Positions 53,421 through 61,470 of a DNA stretch of 64,000 bases are shown in pieces. The notes beneath the pieces were generated by a model. The model was not told where the DNA came from. It saw only the letters and a program-made list of their open reading frames with translations, and made no database searches. This DNA comes from Stenotrophomonas beteli. Its GTDB lineage: Bacteria; Pseudomonadota; Gammaproteobacteria; Xanthomonadales; Xanthomonadaceae. Every line of letters begins with the position of its first letter. Within the stretch, counting starts at the first letter, position 1. Location of the stretch: positions 62,001 through 126,000 of the forward strand of contig NZ_LLXV01000055.1 of the NCBI RefSeq assembly GCF_001431665.1, read 5' to 3'. The position numbers and the translations under genes were made by a program.

Positions 53421-54315
53421 TGTGCTCATCGTCGGCGGCAGCTACGCCGGCATTGCCGCCGGCCTGATCCTGGCCCGTGCCCGCCGCCCGGTCACCGTCA
53501 TCGACGCCGGTTCCCCGCGCAATCGCTTCGCCAGCCACTCGCACGGTGTGCTCGGGCTCGACGGCATCAGTGGTGCCGAGCTGCTGAAGACGGCGCGCCA
53601 GCAACTGCTGGAGTACCCCAGCGTGCGCTGGGTCAATGCGCAGGCGGTGCAGGCCAGCGCCAGCGCCGACGGGGTGCAGGTGCACACCGCCGATGGCCAG
53701 GTGCTGGCCGCGCGCAAGCTGCTGCTGGCCAGCGGCATTGCCGACCAGCTGCCGGAACTGCCGGGGCTGGCCGAGCGTTGGGGCAGCAGCGTGCTGCACT
53801 GCCCGTACTGCCACGGCTATGAAGTCGGTGGCGGCGCCATCGGCCTGCTCGGTGGGCACCCGATGTCGGCCGCCAAGGCGCCGTTGTTCGCCGACTGGGG
53901 CAATGTCACTTTCTTCAGCCAGGACCTGCCGATCTCGGGGGAGGAACGGGCCGCGATGCAGCAGCGTGGGGTGCAGATCGAAACCACGCCGGTGGTGGGC
54001 GTGCAGGGCGACCAGCCGACCTGGCTGGAGGTGGAGCTGGCCGATGGCCGCCGCATCGCCCAGCGCGCACTGTTCGTACCGGCCACCCAGGCGATGGCCA
54101 CGCCGCTGGTACAGCAGCTCGGCTGCGCATTGGCCGAAAGCCCGCTGGGCGTGCTGATCGAAGTGGACATGATGAAGCAGACCTCGGTGCCGAACGTGTA
54201 TGCCGCAGGCGATGCCACGACGGTCGGCAACATCACCCTGGCCATGGCCGAAGGCGTGCGTGCGGGCATTGGCGTGCACCACGCGCTGGTGGCCGAAGAC
54301 AGCGTGGCGCGCTGA
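53410..54315 (+). CDS. Thioredoxin reductase-like FAD-dependent oxidoreductase
   Basis: A 301-residue class II flavin disulfide oxidoreductase-like protein. The FAD site is IVGGSYAGIAAGLILARA at residues 6-23. A CPYC redox pair is in HCPYCHGYEVGGG near residue 137, as in low-molecular-weight thioredoxin reductases, but the NADPH-binding GxGxxA segment is degenerate (IGLLGGHPMSAAKAP). C-terminal VYAAGDATTVGNITLAMAEG is typical. It could be a peroxide or thiol-stress reductase, or a dithiol oxidase. It overlaps its Rrf2 regulator and is expected to be derepressed by stress. Confidence 0.88.
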   Translation: MNPDVLIVGGSYAGIAAGLILARARRPVTVIDAGSPRNRFASHSHGVLGLDGISGAELLKTARQQLLEYPSVRWVNAQAVQASASADGVQVHTADGQVLAARKLLLASGIADQLPELPGLAERWGSSVLHCPYCHGYEVGGGAIGLLGGHPMSAAKAPLFADWGNVTFFSQDLPISGEERAAMQQRGVQIETTPVVGVQGDQPTWLEVELADGRRIAQRALFVPATQAMATPLVQQLGCALAESPLGVLIEVDMMKQTSVPNVYAAGDATTVGNITLAMAEGVRAGIGVHHALVAEDSVAR

Positions 54316-54323
54316 ATGTGCCT

Positions 54324-54358
54324 GGGTCAGATCCCTTTCGCAGAAAGGGATCTGACCC
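54324..54358. repeat. Palindromic repeat, GGGGTCAGATCCCTTT family (copy 4)
   Basis: GGGTCAGATCCCTTTC, 3-base centre GCA, GAAAGGGATCTGACCC: a perfect short version of the family, 9 bases after the flavoprotein stop. Confidence 0.75.
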
Positions 54359-54379
54359 CCGACGCGACGTGCTGCTCTG

Positions 54380-54403
54380 GTAGAGGCCGGCCTTGGCCGG
54401 CAC
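54380..54403. repeat. GTAG-type repeat unit (single)
   Basis: GTAGAGGCCGGCCTTGGCCG to GCAC, one stem of the GTAG family, just before the rtcB stop. Confidence 0.65.
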
Positions 54404-54410
54404 CACCCCA

Positions 54411-55631
<1,221 letters not shown>

Positions 55632-55656
55632 GTCTTCGTGTGTGTCCTTGATGGGC

Positions 55657-55680
55657 CGGCGGCGCGTCCCTGCGCCGCCG
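55657..55680 (-). promoter_or_regulatory. Strong hairpin between slipin and rtcB
   Basis: CGGCGGCGC (55657-55665), GTCCCT, GCGCCGCCG (55672-55680): a 9-bp GC-only stem in the slipin-rtcB gap. It could be an attenuator, a processing site or a weak terminator lowering rtcB relative to slipin. Confidence 0.5.
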
Positions 55681-55687
55681 CGACCCC

Positions 55688-56812
55688 CTACCTGATCGTC
55701 ACCAGTTGCTTCAGCACGCCATCCAGGCCGCCGAACACGGTGAGCGTGTCGATCTTCTCGGTGACCTTCTCCAGTGCCTCCAGCTCCTTCAAGCGCATCA
55801 GCACCGGGTTGTCCTCGATCAGCTTTGCGGTGTTGAGCTGCGAACGGGTGGCGTTGGCCTCCTCGCGGCGACGGATCACGCTGGCCTGGGCCTGCTTCTC
55901 GGCCAGCACCACGCCGTTGAGGATCTCCTTCATCTCGCCCGGCAGGATCACGTCCTTGATGCCGACGCCGAGCAAGTGCACGCCGTGGCCCTCGATTGCC
56001 GCCTGCACATGTGAGGCGATCTCGCCGTCCAGCGCCGCCTTGTCGCCCAGCAGCTCGTCCAGGCTGCGCGCGGCAATCGCCTGGCGCAGGCCGAACTGCA
56101 GCTGCCGGTAGACGAACTCATCGGCGTTGCTGAGCGTGCGGTGTGCACGCACCGGGTCGATCACCTGCACGGTCGCGGCCAGGTTCACCCGCAGGGTCAC
56201 CTTGTCGCGGCTGAGCAGCTCCTGGCCGGCCACGTCCAGTGACCGTGCGCGCAGTTCCACGCGCTCCACCGACACGTTGCCGTTGAAGTTCCAGAACGCA
56301 TGCAGGCCGGCGTCCAGCGTCTGCCGCAGCGTGCCATCGATGAACAGCAGGCCCACCGACTCGCTCGGCACGGTGCTGATCACCGCCACACGCGGCAGCA
56401 CGCCCAACTGGCCCAGGCGCTGCTGCACGTCCGCCGGAATGCGCGGCTCGTCACCCAACGCCATCACCTGCACCTGGGTATCGACCGAACCGCGCCAGTA
56501 CAGACGGCGGCTGCCCGGCGGCAGCACTTCATCGATGCGGCCGTTGCGCAGCACCAGGCCGACCTCGCTGGCGCCGACGTTGGCCAGCACGAAGTGCGTG
56601 TCCAGCTGTGCGCCCAGCGCTTCGATCAGGCTGTCCTGGTCGCTGCCGGTGTAGGCCGCGCCCTTCGATGCAGTGTGGATGTCCACGTGCGGCCGGCCGC
56701 CGAACGGCGACAGGCGGTGCACGCCCGGCAGCAGGATCTGCTGGAAACGACGGTTGCGATACACCAGGCCGCGCTCGCCGTCGCCGATCACGACCTTGAT
56801 GGTCCAGAACAT
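55688..56812 (-). CDS. SPFH/Band-7 slipin family protein in the rtcB operon
   Basis: A 374-residue SPFH protein. It begins VVIGDGERGLVYRNRRFQQILLPGVHRL and has LAATVQVIDPVRAHRTLSNADEFVYRQLQ and VKDVILPGEMKEILNGVVLAEKQAQA-like segments (IKDVILPGEMKEIL here). A first half (to about 130) looks like a second beta-rich repeat of the SPFH start (ASEVGLVLRNGRIDEVLPPG). There is no N-terminal membrane helix, unlike classical slipins. ATG 56812 follows GGAGAG. Association of this slipin type with rtcB is known from other bacteria; its role there is not settled. A coiled-coil with Glu-Ala-Arg-rich sequence (KQAQASVIRRREEANATRSQ) is near 305-325. Confidence 0.88.
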   Translation of the reverse strand: MFWTIKVVIGDGERGLVYRNRRFQQILLPGVHRLSPFGGRPHVDIHTASKGAAYTGSDQDSLIEALGAQLDTHFVLANVGASEVGLVLRNGRIDEVLPPGSRRLYWRGSVDTQVQVMALGDEPRIPADVQQRLGQLGVLPRVAVISTVPSESVGLLFIDGTLRQTLDAGLHAFWNFNGNVSVERVELRARSLDVAGQELLSRDKVTLRVNLAATVQVIDPVRAHRTLSNADEFVYRQLQFGLRQAIAARSLDELLGDKAALDGEIASHVQAAIEGHGVHLLGVGIKDVILPGEMKEILNGVVLAEKQAQASVIRRREEANATRSQLNTAKLIEDNPVLMRLKELEALEKVTEKIDTLTVFGGLDGVLKQLVTIR

Positions 56813-56840
56813 GGGAGTCTCTCCTTGTATGGCTCTGGTG

Positions 56841-56882
56841 GTTCGACCCGTTGCGGATGCATCGCCCTGACCCGGGTCGAAC
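56841..56882 (-). promoter_or_regulatory. Inverted repeat with GTTCGACCC arms upstream of slipin
   Basis: GTTCGACCC (56841-56849) and GGGTCGAAC (56874-56882) are perfect inverted copies with a 24-base spacer, just above the slipin ribosome-binding site. In RNA it forms a 9-bp stem near the translation start. The arms resemble a tRNA T-arm sequence (GGTTCGA), like the tRNA-like element further upstream. Confidence 0.45.
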
Positions 56883-57161
56883 AGGTCGTGGCACAACCGC
56901 CTGCACACCATGTGCAGCCAGCGGAAGAGGGCGGCCATCGGTGGACGGTCCGCGCGCGGAGCCTTCGGTGCGCCGGCACTGCTGCCATCGTCGTTGCCGG
57001 CAGGTAGCACCGGTGCGGAACGTCGCTGGCAGTGGCGGCGGACCGGGGCCCGGCGTGCGGTCCGTTGCCTTCCACGCCCCGCCCGAAGGCGATGACGGTG
57101 GACGGCGACGATGGCCGCTGGGGCTTGCGCCCCGGGTGTTGCTTCAAGTCATGACGTGACA

Positions 57162-57302
57162 GGTCATGGGGTTTGGAGTGGGAATCGAACCCACGACAGA
57201 CGGATTACGGATCCGTTGCTCTGACCAAGCTGAGCTATCCAGTTGGGGACCGCGCGGAATCGAACCGCGTACCGGCGAACCGGCGCCTGCCTGCAGCAGG
57301 CG
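57162..57302 (-). ncRNA. tRNA-like structured RNA upstream of slipin-rtcB, YrlA/Y RNA-like candidate
   Basis: Read on the minus strand, the sequence contains a D-arm look-alike TAGCTCAGCTTGGTCAGAGC, an anticodon-like arm ACGGA-TCCGTAA-TCCGT, a 5-base variable loop and a T-arm GTGGG-TTCGATT-CCCAC. All are spaced as in a tRNA. The acceptor stem has only 4 pairs (TGGA/TCCA, 57238-57241 with 57174-57177) and loop position 33 is C, not T. Just outside, GGTC/GACC (57248-57251 with 57162-57165) can pair. A second T-arm CGCGG-TTCGATT-CCGCG lies at 57253-57269, and a perfect hairpin CGCCTGC-CTGCA-GCAGGCG at 57284-57302. tRNA mimicry without a full acceptor stem is known for YrlA Y RNAs at RtcB/Ro loci. 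No Ro60 gene is in the window. Ends are approximate. Confidence 0.5.
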
Positions 57303-57411
57303 ATCCAGGCGATGGCATGTCCGCGACCTCCGGCATACGCCACGGCAACGCCGCGCGCACCAGCCCGTGGTTGAAACGGGACCGTTGGAAAATCGAGGGT
57401 ACAGGCCACCG

Positions 57412-57434
57412 ACATTATCGGTGAGCGATAATGT
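57412..57434. promoter_or_regulatory. Perfect palindromic operator-like site
   Basis: ACATTATCG-GTGAG-CGATAATGT is a perfect 9-base inverted repeat; a third half-site AGATAATGTC follows at about 57448. It lies upstream (minus strand) of the tRNA-like RNA and slipin-rtcB and is the clearest protein-binding type palindrome there. The bound regulator is unknown. Confidence 0.55.
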
Positions 57435-57574
57435 TTGGGTGCGATGCAGATAATGTCCAGGCGCCGCCACCAGCGCGAAGTAAATCCTCCGTCGCGGCGG
57501 GAAAAGCCTGGGTCAGTGAGCGGCGGGCTGCCGCGCGGGGTGTAGTTCTGGCATCGCGGGTCCTTGTGCCGACG

Positions 57575-57791
57575 CAAACGAAAACGCCCCCGGGGACTTG
57601 CGTTCCGAGGGCGTCGTCAGGCCTCGGAGATCGGGGTGGCCGATCTCCGCAGGGCGGGCATCAGGCCGTTGTCAGCTGGTCTTCCTTGCCGAACGCGCGC
57701 GCCAGCACGTCCATGCGCAGGCATGGCAGCAGTTTGGCGATGGCGACGGAATGCGCGTTCAAGGGAAGTTTCCAGTGGTTGTTGAAACGAG
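57575..57791 (-). ncRNA. Small independent transcript (sRNA or short mRNA)
   Basis: A self-contained unit on the minus strand. A promoter (57798-57826) predicts a start near 57791. The body contains a perfect 10-bp hairpin CGGAGATCGG/CCGATCTCCG (57625-57649). It ends in a Rho-independent terminator, stem ACGCCC/GGGCGT at 57584-57614 followed by TTTTCGTTTG on the transcribed strand. Length is about 215 nt. It contains a possible 33-codon ORF, listed separately. Whether RNA or peptide is the product is open. Confidence 0.5.
57661..57762 (-). CDS. Possible 33-residue small protein within the short transcript
   Basis: From TTG 57762 the frame reads LNAHSVAIAKLLPCLRMDVL then ARAFGKEDQLTTA, an amphipathic helical peptide. 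GGAAA lies 6 bases upstream. A shorter version starts at the internal ATG (MDVLARAFGKEDQLTTA). It fits wholly inside the promoter-terminator unit, but codon evidence is too short to be sure. Confidence 0.35.
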   Translation of the reverse strand: MNAHSVAIAKLLPCLRMDVLARAFGKEDQLTTA

Positions 57792-57797
57792 GTGCGC

Positions 57798-57826
57798 ACG
57801 ATAAACCACGATTTAGTCGCGTGCAA
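57798..57826 (-). promoter_or_regulatory. Sigma-70-like promoter of the small transcript
   Basis: On the minus strand TTGCAC (57826-57821), exactly 17 bases, then TATCGT (57803-57798), within an AT-rich stretch that is unusual for this window. Confidence 0.55.
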
Positions 57827-57863
57827 CCATTTTGTTCAATTATTTTCTTCGGCATGCGTGCAA

Positions 57864-57882
57864 TGCCGGCCAGCGGCCGGCA
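57864..57882. repeat. Short palindrome TGCCGGCCAGCGGCCGGCA
   Basis: A single stem related to the GTAG-family variant at 50586, immediately after the end of the aldo/keto reductase gene. Confidence 0.55.
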
Positions 57883-57892
57883 CCACCGGGCC

Positions 57893-58849
57893 TCAGCCTT
57901 CCGCGCTGGCAGCGTCGAGCTGCGCGACATCCTGCACGCTCAACGACAGGTTCGCCGCCGCCAGCAGCTCGTGCAGCTGCTCGACGCGGGTGGCGCTGAC
58001 GATCGGCGCGGTGATCGACGGGCGGGCGATCTGCCACGCCAGCGCGATCTGCGCGGCGGTCGCGCTGTGCTTGCTGGCCACGTCATCCAGCGCCTGCAGG
58101 ATGCGCAGGCCGCGCGGGTTCAGATAGCGTTTCACCACCGTTTCGCCACGTGCCGGGCTCTTGGCCGCATCGGCCGGTGTGCGGTACTTGCCGCTGAGGA
58201 AGCCACTGGCCAGCGCGTAGTAGCCGATCACACCGATCTGTTCGCGCTGCACCAGCGGTTCCAGTTCCTTTTCGTAGCCGGCACGGTCGTACAGGTTGTA
58301 CTCCGGCTGCAGCGTTTCGTAACGCGGCAGTTTGTAGTCAGTGGACACCTTCAGCGCATCGGCCAGGCGCGCGGCGCTGTAGTTGGAGGCACCGATGGCG
58401 CGTACCTTGCCGGCCTCGATCAGCCGGCCGAATGCGGCAAGCGTGGCTTCCAGCGGCGTCGACTCGTCGTCCTCGTGGGCCTGGTACAGATCGATCACGT
58501 CGGTCTGCAGCCGGCGCAGCGAATCCTCGACCGCCGCATTGATGTTGTCCGGGGTCAGCCCGGGGCGCTCGGCCCACTTGGCCACCTTGGTCGCCAGCAC
58601 CACCCTGTCGCGCTTGCCGCTGCGCGCGAACCACTTGCCGATCAGCGTTTCCGATTCGCCGCCGGCATTGCCGGGCACCCACGCCGAATACACATCGGCG
58701 GTATCGACCAGGTTGAAGCCGGCATCGACGAAGGCATCGAGCAGTGCGAAGCTCGCCTTTTCATCGGCGCTCCAGCCGAACACGTTGCCGCCGAAGGCGA
58801 GCGGACGCACATGCAGGCCGGAACGGCCCAGTTCGCGGGTTGCCGTCAT
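57893..58849 (-). CDS. Aldo/keto reductase (AKR11/YajO-like)
   Basis: A 318-residue NADP-dependent oxidoreductase. Key parts are RELGRSGLHVRPLAFGGNVFG, FNLVDTADVYSAWVPGN (catalytic Asp and Tyr), VLATKVAKW (Lys) and DLYQAHEDD (His), with IGASNYSAARLADAL and VVSATRV-like VSATRVEQLHEL at the NADP end. ATG 58849 is chosen because AAGGAG lies 9 bases upstream; GTG 58855 would be too close. It is a general aldehyde or ketone reductase; no substrate can be named. Confidence 0.9.
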   Translation of the reverse strand: MTATRELGRSGLHVRPLAFGGNVFGWSADEKASFALLDAFVDAGFNLVDTADVYSAWVPGNAGGESETLIGKWFARSGKRDRVVLATKVAKWAERPGLTPDNINAAVEDSLRRLQTDVIDLYQAHEDDESTPLEATLAAFGRLIEAGKVRAIGASNYSAARLADALKVSTDYKLPRYETLQPEYNLYDRAGYEKELEPLVQREQIGVIGYYALASGFLSGKYRTPADAAKSPARGETVVKRYLNPRGLRILQALDDVASKHSATAAQIALAWQIARPSITAPIVSATRVEQLHELLAAANLSLSVQDVAQLDAASAEG

Positions 58850-59018
58850 GGGCACGGACTCCTTGGGGGAAGTGTTCCAGAATAGAACGCGTTGTGTGAC
58901 CGTGCTGCGGCGATGGCCACAAAACTGTGTTCCGCAACGCGCACGCCGCTAACGTTTTGTGAACACCTGGGGCGCTGCGGCTGCTAGTCTCGCCGCATCT
59001 TCCGCTGGAGTCGCTCCG

Positions 59019-59876
59019 ATGATGCCTGCTTCGTCCCTGCGTGGTTGCCGCCTGCTGCTTGCTTCGGCCCTGCTAGCCGCCGTTCCCGCATTCGCCGCGC
59101 CGGCCACGGTGGCGCCGGCGACGATCCAGGTCTCACCGGCCATCGATGCGGCAGTGAAGGCGCCGACCCGCGACGCCAACAATGCCAAGCGCGACACCTA
59201 TCGCCACCCCGCGCAAACGCTGTCGTTCTTCAAGATCACGCCTGAAAAGACCGTCATCGAGATCACCCCCGGCAACGGCTGGTACTCGGAAATCCTGGCG
59301 CCGCTGCTGCATGACAAGGGCCGCTATGTTGCCGCTGTGGTCGACCCGATGGCGGTGCCCGAGGGTCGCGGCCGTGACTATCAGCAGCGCAGCCGCGACA
59401 GCCTGGAAAAGAAGTACGCCGCTGCACCGGCGCAGTTCGGCAAGACCGCCGTGGTGGCCTACGATCCGGCCAAGCCGGTGTTCGGCCCCGCCAGTTCCGC
59501 CGATGTGGTGCTGACGTTCCGCAACGTGCACAACTGGCGCAAGGCCGGCCAGGCGCAGGGCATGTTCCAGGGCTTCTTCAACGTGCTCAAGCCGGGCGGT
59601 GTGCTGGGCGTGGTCGAGCATCGCGCCAAGGCCGACGTGGCCGACGACGATGACACCGGCTATGTCGGCCAGCAGCAGGTGATCGCGATGGCCGAGGCCG
59701 CCGGCTTCAGGCTGGATGCGCGCAGCGAGGTCAACGCCAATCCGCGTGACACCAAGGACCACCCGAACGGCGTGTGGACGCTGCCGCCGACCAACCAGCA
59801 CGACAAGGCCGATGATGCGAAGTACCAGGCGATCGGCGAAAGCGACCGCATGACCCTGCGCTTCATCAAGCCGTAA
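59019..59876 (+). CDS. Exported SAM-dependent methyltransferase-like protein (COG4798)
   Basis: A 285-residue protein. It has a signal peptide (CRLLLASALLAAVPAFAAP, cleaved near residue 28) and then a class I methyltransferase fold: KTVIEITPGNGWYSEILAPLL is motif I (normally ExGxGxG, here ITPGNGW), VVAYDPAK and SADVVLTFRNVHNW motif III/IV, LKPGGVLGVVEHRA motif V. The export signal is at odds with use of SAM, which is not known in the periplasm. ATG 59019 follows CTGGAG at 8 bases. Confidence 0.85.
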   Translation: MMPASSLRGCRLLLASALLAAVPAFAAPATVAPATIQVSPAIDAAVKAPTRDANNAKRDTYRHPAQTLSFFKITPEKTVIEITPGNGWYSEILAPLLHDKGRYVAAVVDPMAVPEGRGRDYQQRSRDSLEKKYAAAPAQFGKTAVVAYDPAKPVFGPASSADVVLTFRNVHNWRKAGQAQGMFQGFFNVLKPGGVLGVVEHRAKADVADDDDTGYVGQQQVIAMAEAAGFRLDARSEVNANPRDTKDHPNGVWTLPPTNQHDKADDAKYQAIGESDRMTLRFIKP

Positions 59877-59929
59877 GGGGGGGGCGGGCTGCGCCTGGTG
59901 AGCACGCAGCGCGGTGGTGGACGGAATGG

Positions 59930-59957
59930 GTAGCGGCCGGGCAATGCCCGACGCTGC
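59930..59957. repeat. GTAG-type repeat unit (degenerate)
   Basis: GTAGCGGCCGGGCAATGCCC followed by GACGCTGCC. The head is GTAG and the stem CGGGC/GCCCG, typical of degenerate units. Confidence 0.5.
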
Positions 59958-59975
59958 CTTCAATGGAGTGTGCTG

Positions 59976-60236
59976 TTGAAGAAAGTGCTGTACTTCGCCT
60001 TCGCATTGATGGCGCTGCCGCGGTTGTACGACTTCGTGTTTCATGCGGGTCACGTGCATGACCTCGTGGCGGCGGCAGGTTTTGCGGTGCTGCTCGTGGG
60101 TTGCCTGTGGGACGAACGTGCGCGCAGGGCCTACCCACCGGTAGCGCGGCTGCGGTACCGCGCCAACGCTGCCGCTACGTGCGGCGTCGTGGTGGTGCTC
60201 GTTGCGCTGTTGATGGAAAGGAGGGTCTTCGGCTGA
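59976..60236 (+). CDS. Small membrane protein, unknown function
   Basis: An 86-residue protein with three hydrophobic stretches: VLYFAFALMALPRLYDFVF, LVAAAGFAVLLVGCLW and AATCGVVVVLVALLMER. TTG 59976 is the best start because GGAG lies 7 bases upstream; GTG 59970 would be too near. Unrecognised. Next to rluE but not overlapping. Confidence 0.6.
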   Translation: MKKVLYFAFALMALPRLYDFVFHAGHVHDLVAAAGFAVLLVGCLWDERARRAYPPVARLRYRANAAATCGVVVVLVALLMERRVFG

Positions 60237-60300
60237 GTGGTGATCGCGGCGGCGATGCGGGAATGGGACAATGCTCAACCCGCCGACTGCCGTGCCCGCA

Positions 60301-60840
60301 ATGCTGATCGCCTTCAACAAGCCCTTCAACGTGCTCTGCCAGTTCACCGACCGCAGCGTGCCGCCGCGGCCGACCCTGGCCGGTTTCGACCTGCCGCCGC
60401 GCGTGTACGCCGCCGGCCGCCTGGACCATGACAGCGAGGGCCTGCTGCTGCTGACCGACAACGGCACGCTGGCGCACAAGCTGACCGACCCCCGGCACAA
60501 GGCCGACAAGACCTACTGGGTGCAGGTGGAAGGCACGCCCGGTGAGGAGCAGTTGCAGCGGCTGCGCGACGGGGTGGAGCTGAATGACGGGCCGACCCTG
60601 CCAGCGAAGATCGAGCGCCTCGATCCGGCCCCCTCGTTGTGGTTGCGCGATCCGCCGGTACGTTTCCGCAAGACCGTGCCCGACAGTTGGCTGGCGATCA
60701 CGATCCGCGAGGGCCGCAACCGGCAGGTGCGGCGGATGACCGCGGCGGTGAACCTGCCGACGCTGCGCCTGGTGCGCGTATCGATGGGCCCCTACCGGCT
60801 GGACGACCTGCAGCCGGGGCAGTGGCGGCAGATCGGTTGA
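60301..60840 (+). CDS. rluE: 23S rRNA pseudouridine synthase, RluE type
   Basis: A 179-residue RsuA-family enzyme without S4 domain, the size and layout of RluE, which modifies U2457 of 23S rRNA. LIAFNKPFNVLCQF starts it; AAGRLDHDSEGLLLLTDNG holds the catalytic Asp; KTYWVQVEG, IREGRNRQVRRM and LRLVRVSMGPY follow. ATG 60301 fits the family; ATG 60271 would add ten residues without support. Confidence 0.9.
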   Translation: MLIAFNKPFNVLCQFTDRSVPPRPTLAGFDLPPRVYAAGRLDHDSEGLLLLTDNGTLAHKLTDPRHKADKTYWVQVEGTPGEEQLQRLRDGVELNDGPTLPAKIERLDPAPSLWLRDPPVRFRKTVPDSWLAITIREGRNRQVRRMTAAVNLPTLRLVRVSMGPYRLDDLQPGQWRQIG

Positions 60841-60847
60841 AACAGAA

Positions 60848-60877
60848 AGGGCCGGATACCTCGCGGCATCCGGCCCT
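60848..60877. terminator. Hairpin between rluE and the convergent membrane protein gene
   Basis: AGGGCCGGAT / ATCCGGCCCT, a 10-bp stem with a short loop, 7 bases after the rluE stop. There is no long T-run, but position suggests a bidirectional transcript end. Confidence 0.55.
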
Positions 60878-60889
60878 CTCGTAGCTGGT

Positions 60890-60925
60890 GGGGTCAGAGC
60901 CCTTCCTGCGGAAGGGACCTGACCC
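60890..60925. repeat. Palindromic repeat, GGGGTCAGATCCCTTT family (copy 5)
   Basis: GGGGTCAGAGCCCTTCC, TGC, GGAAGGGACCTGACCC. Between convergent rluE and the membrane-anchored protein gene. Confidence 0.7.
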
Positions 60926-60932
60926 GGCAGAC

Positions 60933-61307
60933 TCAGGCGTCGCTGCCGATATCGCTGTGCTCGTCCACCACGGTGTCGTTGCGGCGGTCACGCGCGTTGA
61001 TGCGCTGCGCTTGCCCGTTCACCACATGGCCGTTGGCCGCCTTCTTCTTCTGCTGCTTGCGGTACAGCGCATAGCCGAGCAGGCCGACACCGACCGCTGC
61101 GGCGGCCACCGCCACTGCCGGGTTGCGGCGCACGAACTTGGTGGCGACCTTGCCGCCGGTCTTCACCGCGCCGATGGCGGCACCGGTCTTGATCCAGTCC
61201 GCATTGCGCAGGCTGCCACCGGCGCTCTTCAGGCCATCGCCGGCCGTGTGTGCCAGTTCCAGGGCGCGCTCCAGAGCGCGGTCGGTGATTACGGTCAGCT
61301 TGCTCAT
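60933..61307 (-). CDS. Single-pass membrane-associated protein, unknown function
   Basis: A 124-residue protein. An amphipathic N-terminal half (TVITDRALERALELAHTAGD, KTGAAIGAVKTGGKVATKFV) precedes one membrane segment (AVAVAAAAVGVGLLGYALY) and a very basic then acidic tail (RKQQKKKAANG ... DEHSDIGSDA). It has the look of small stress-related or ribosome-near membrane proteins, but I do not recognise a family. It stands between two GGGGTCAG palindromes. Confidence 0.65.
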   Translation of the reverse strand: MSKLTVITDRALERALELAHTAGDGLKSAGGSLRNADWIKTGAAIGAVKTGGKVATKFVRRNPAVAVAAAAVGVGLLGYALYRKQQKKKAANGHVVNGQAQRINARDRRNDTVVDEHSDIGSDA

Positions 61308-61422
61308 GCGGGGGGTCCTTTGCCTCGGGTCGAAGTCCAGTGTCGCGTGTTGCCCGTAAACGGTATGTCAGTCGGCGTCGCGCGTGGCGTGACTCTACCC
61401 CAGCCATTCAGGATCGGGCAGG

Positions 61423-61467
61423 GGTGGGGTCGGATCCCTTTCCATTGGGAAAGGGCTCTGACCCCAC
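61423..61467. repeat. Palindromic repeat, GGGGTCAGATCCCTTT family (copy 6)
   Basis: GGTGGGGTCGGATCCCTTTC, a small loop, then GAAAGGGCTCTGACCCCACC. It ends 3 bases before the hrpB stop. Confidence 0.75.
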
Positions 61468-61470
61468 CCT

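Noticed and set aside
57174-57241. A normal tRNA-Thr(CGT) gene on the minus strand
   Set aside because: D-, anticodon- and T-arms fit, but only 4 acceptor pairs form, loop position 33 is C, and the 3' end is not a standard CCA-ready acceptor. It is kept as a tRNA-like RNA instead.
57303-57440. Sigma-54 promoter for the rtcB locus
   Set aside because: No GG-N10-GC pair with TGGCAC/TTGC character was found at a sensible place, and rtcR is not nearby.
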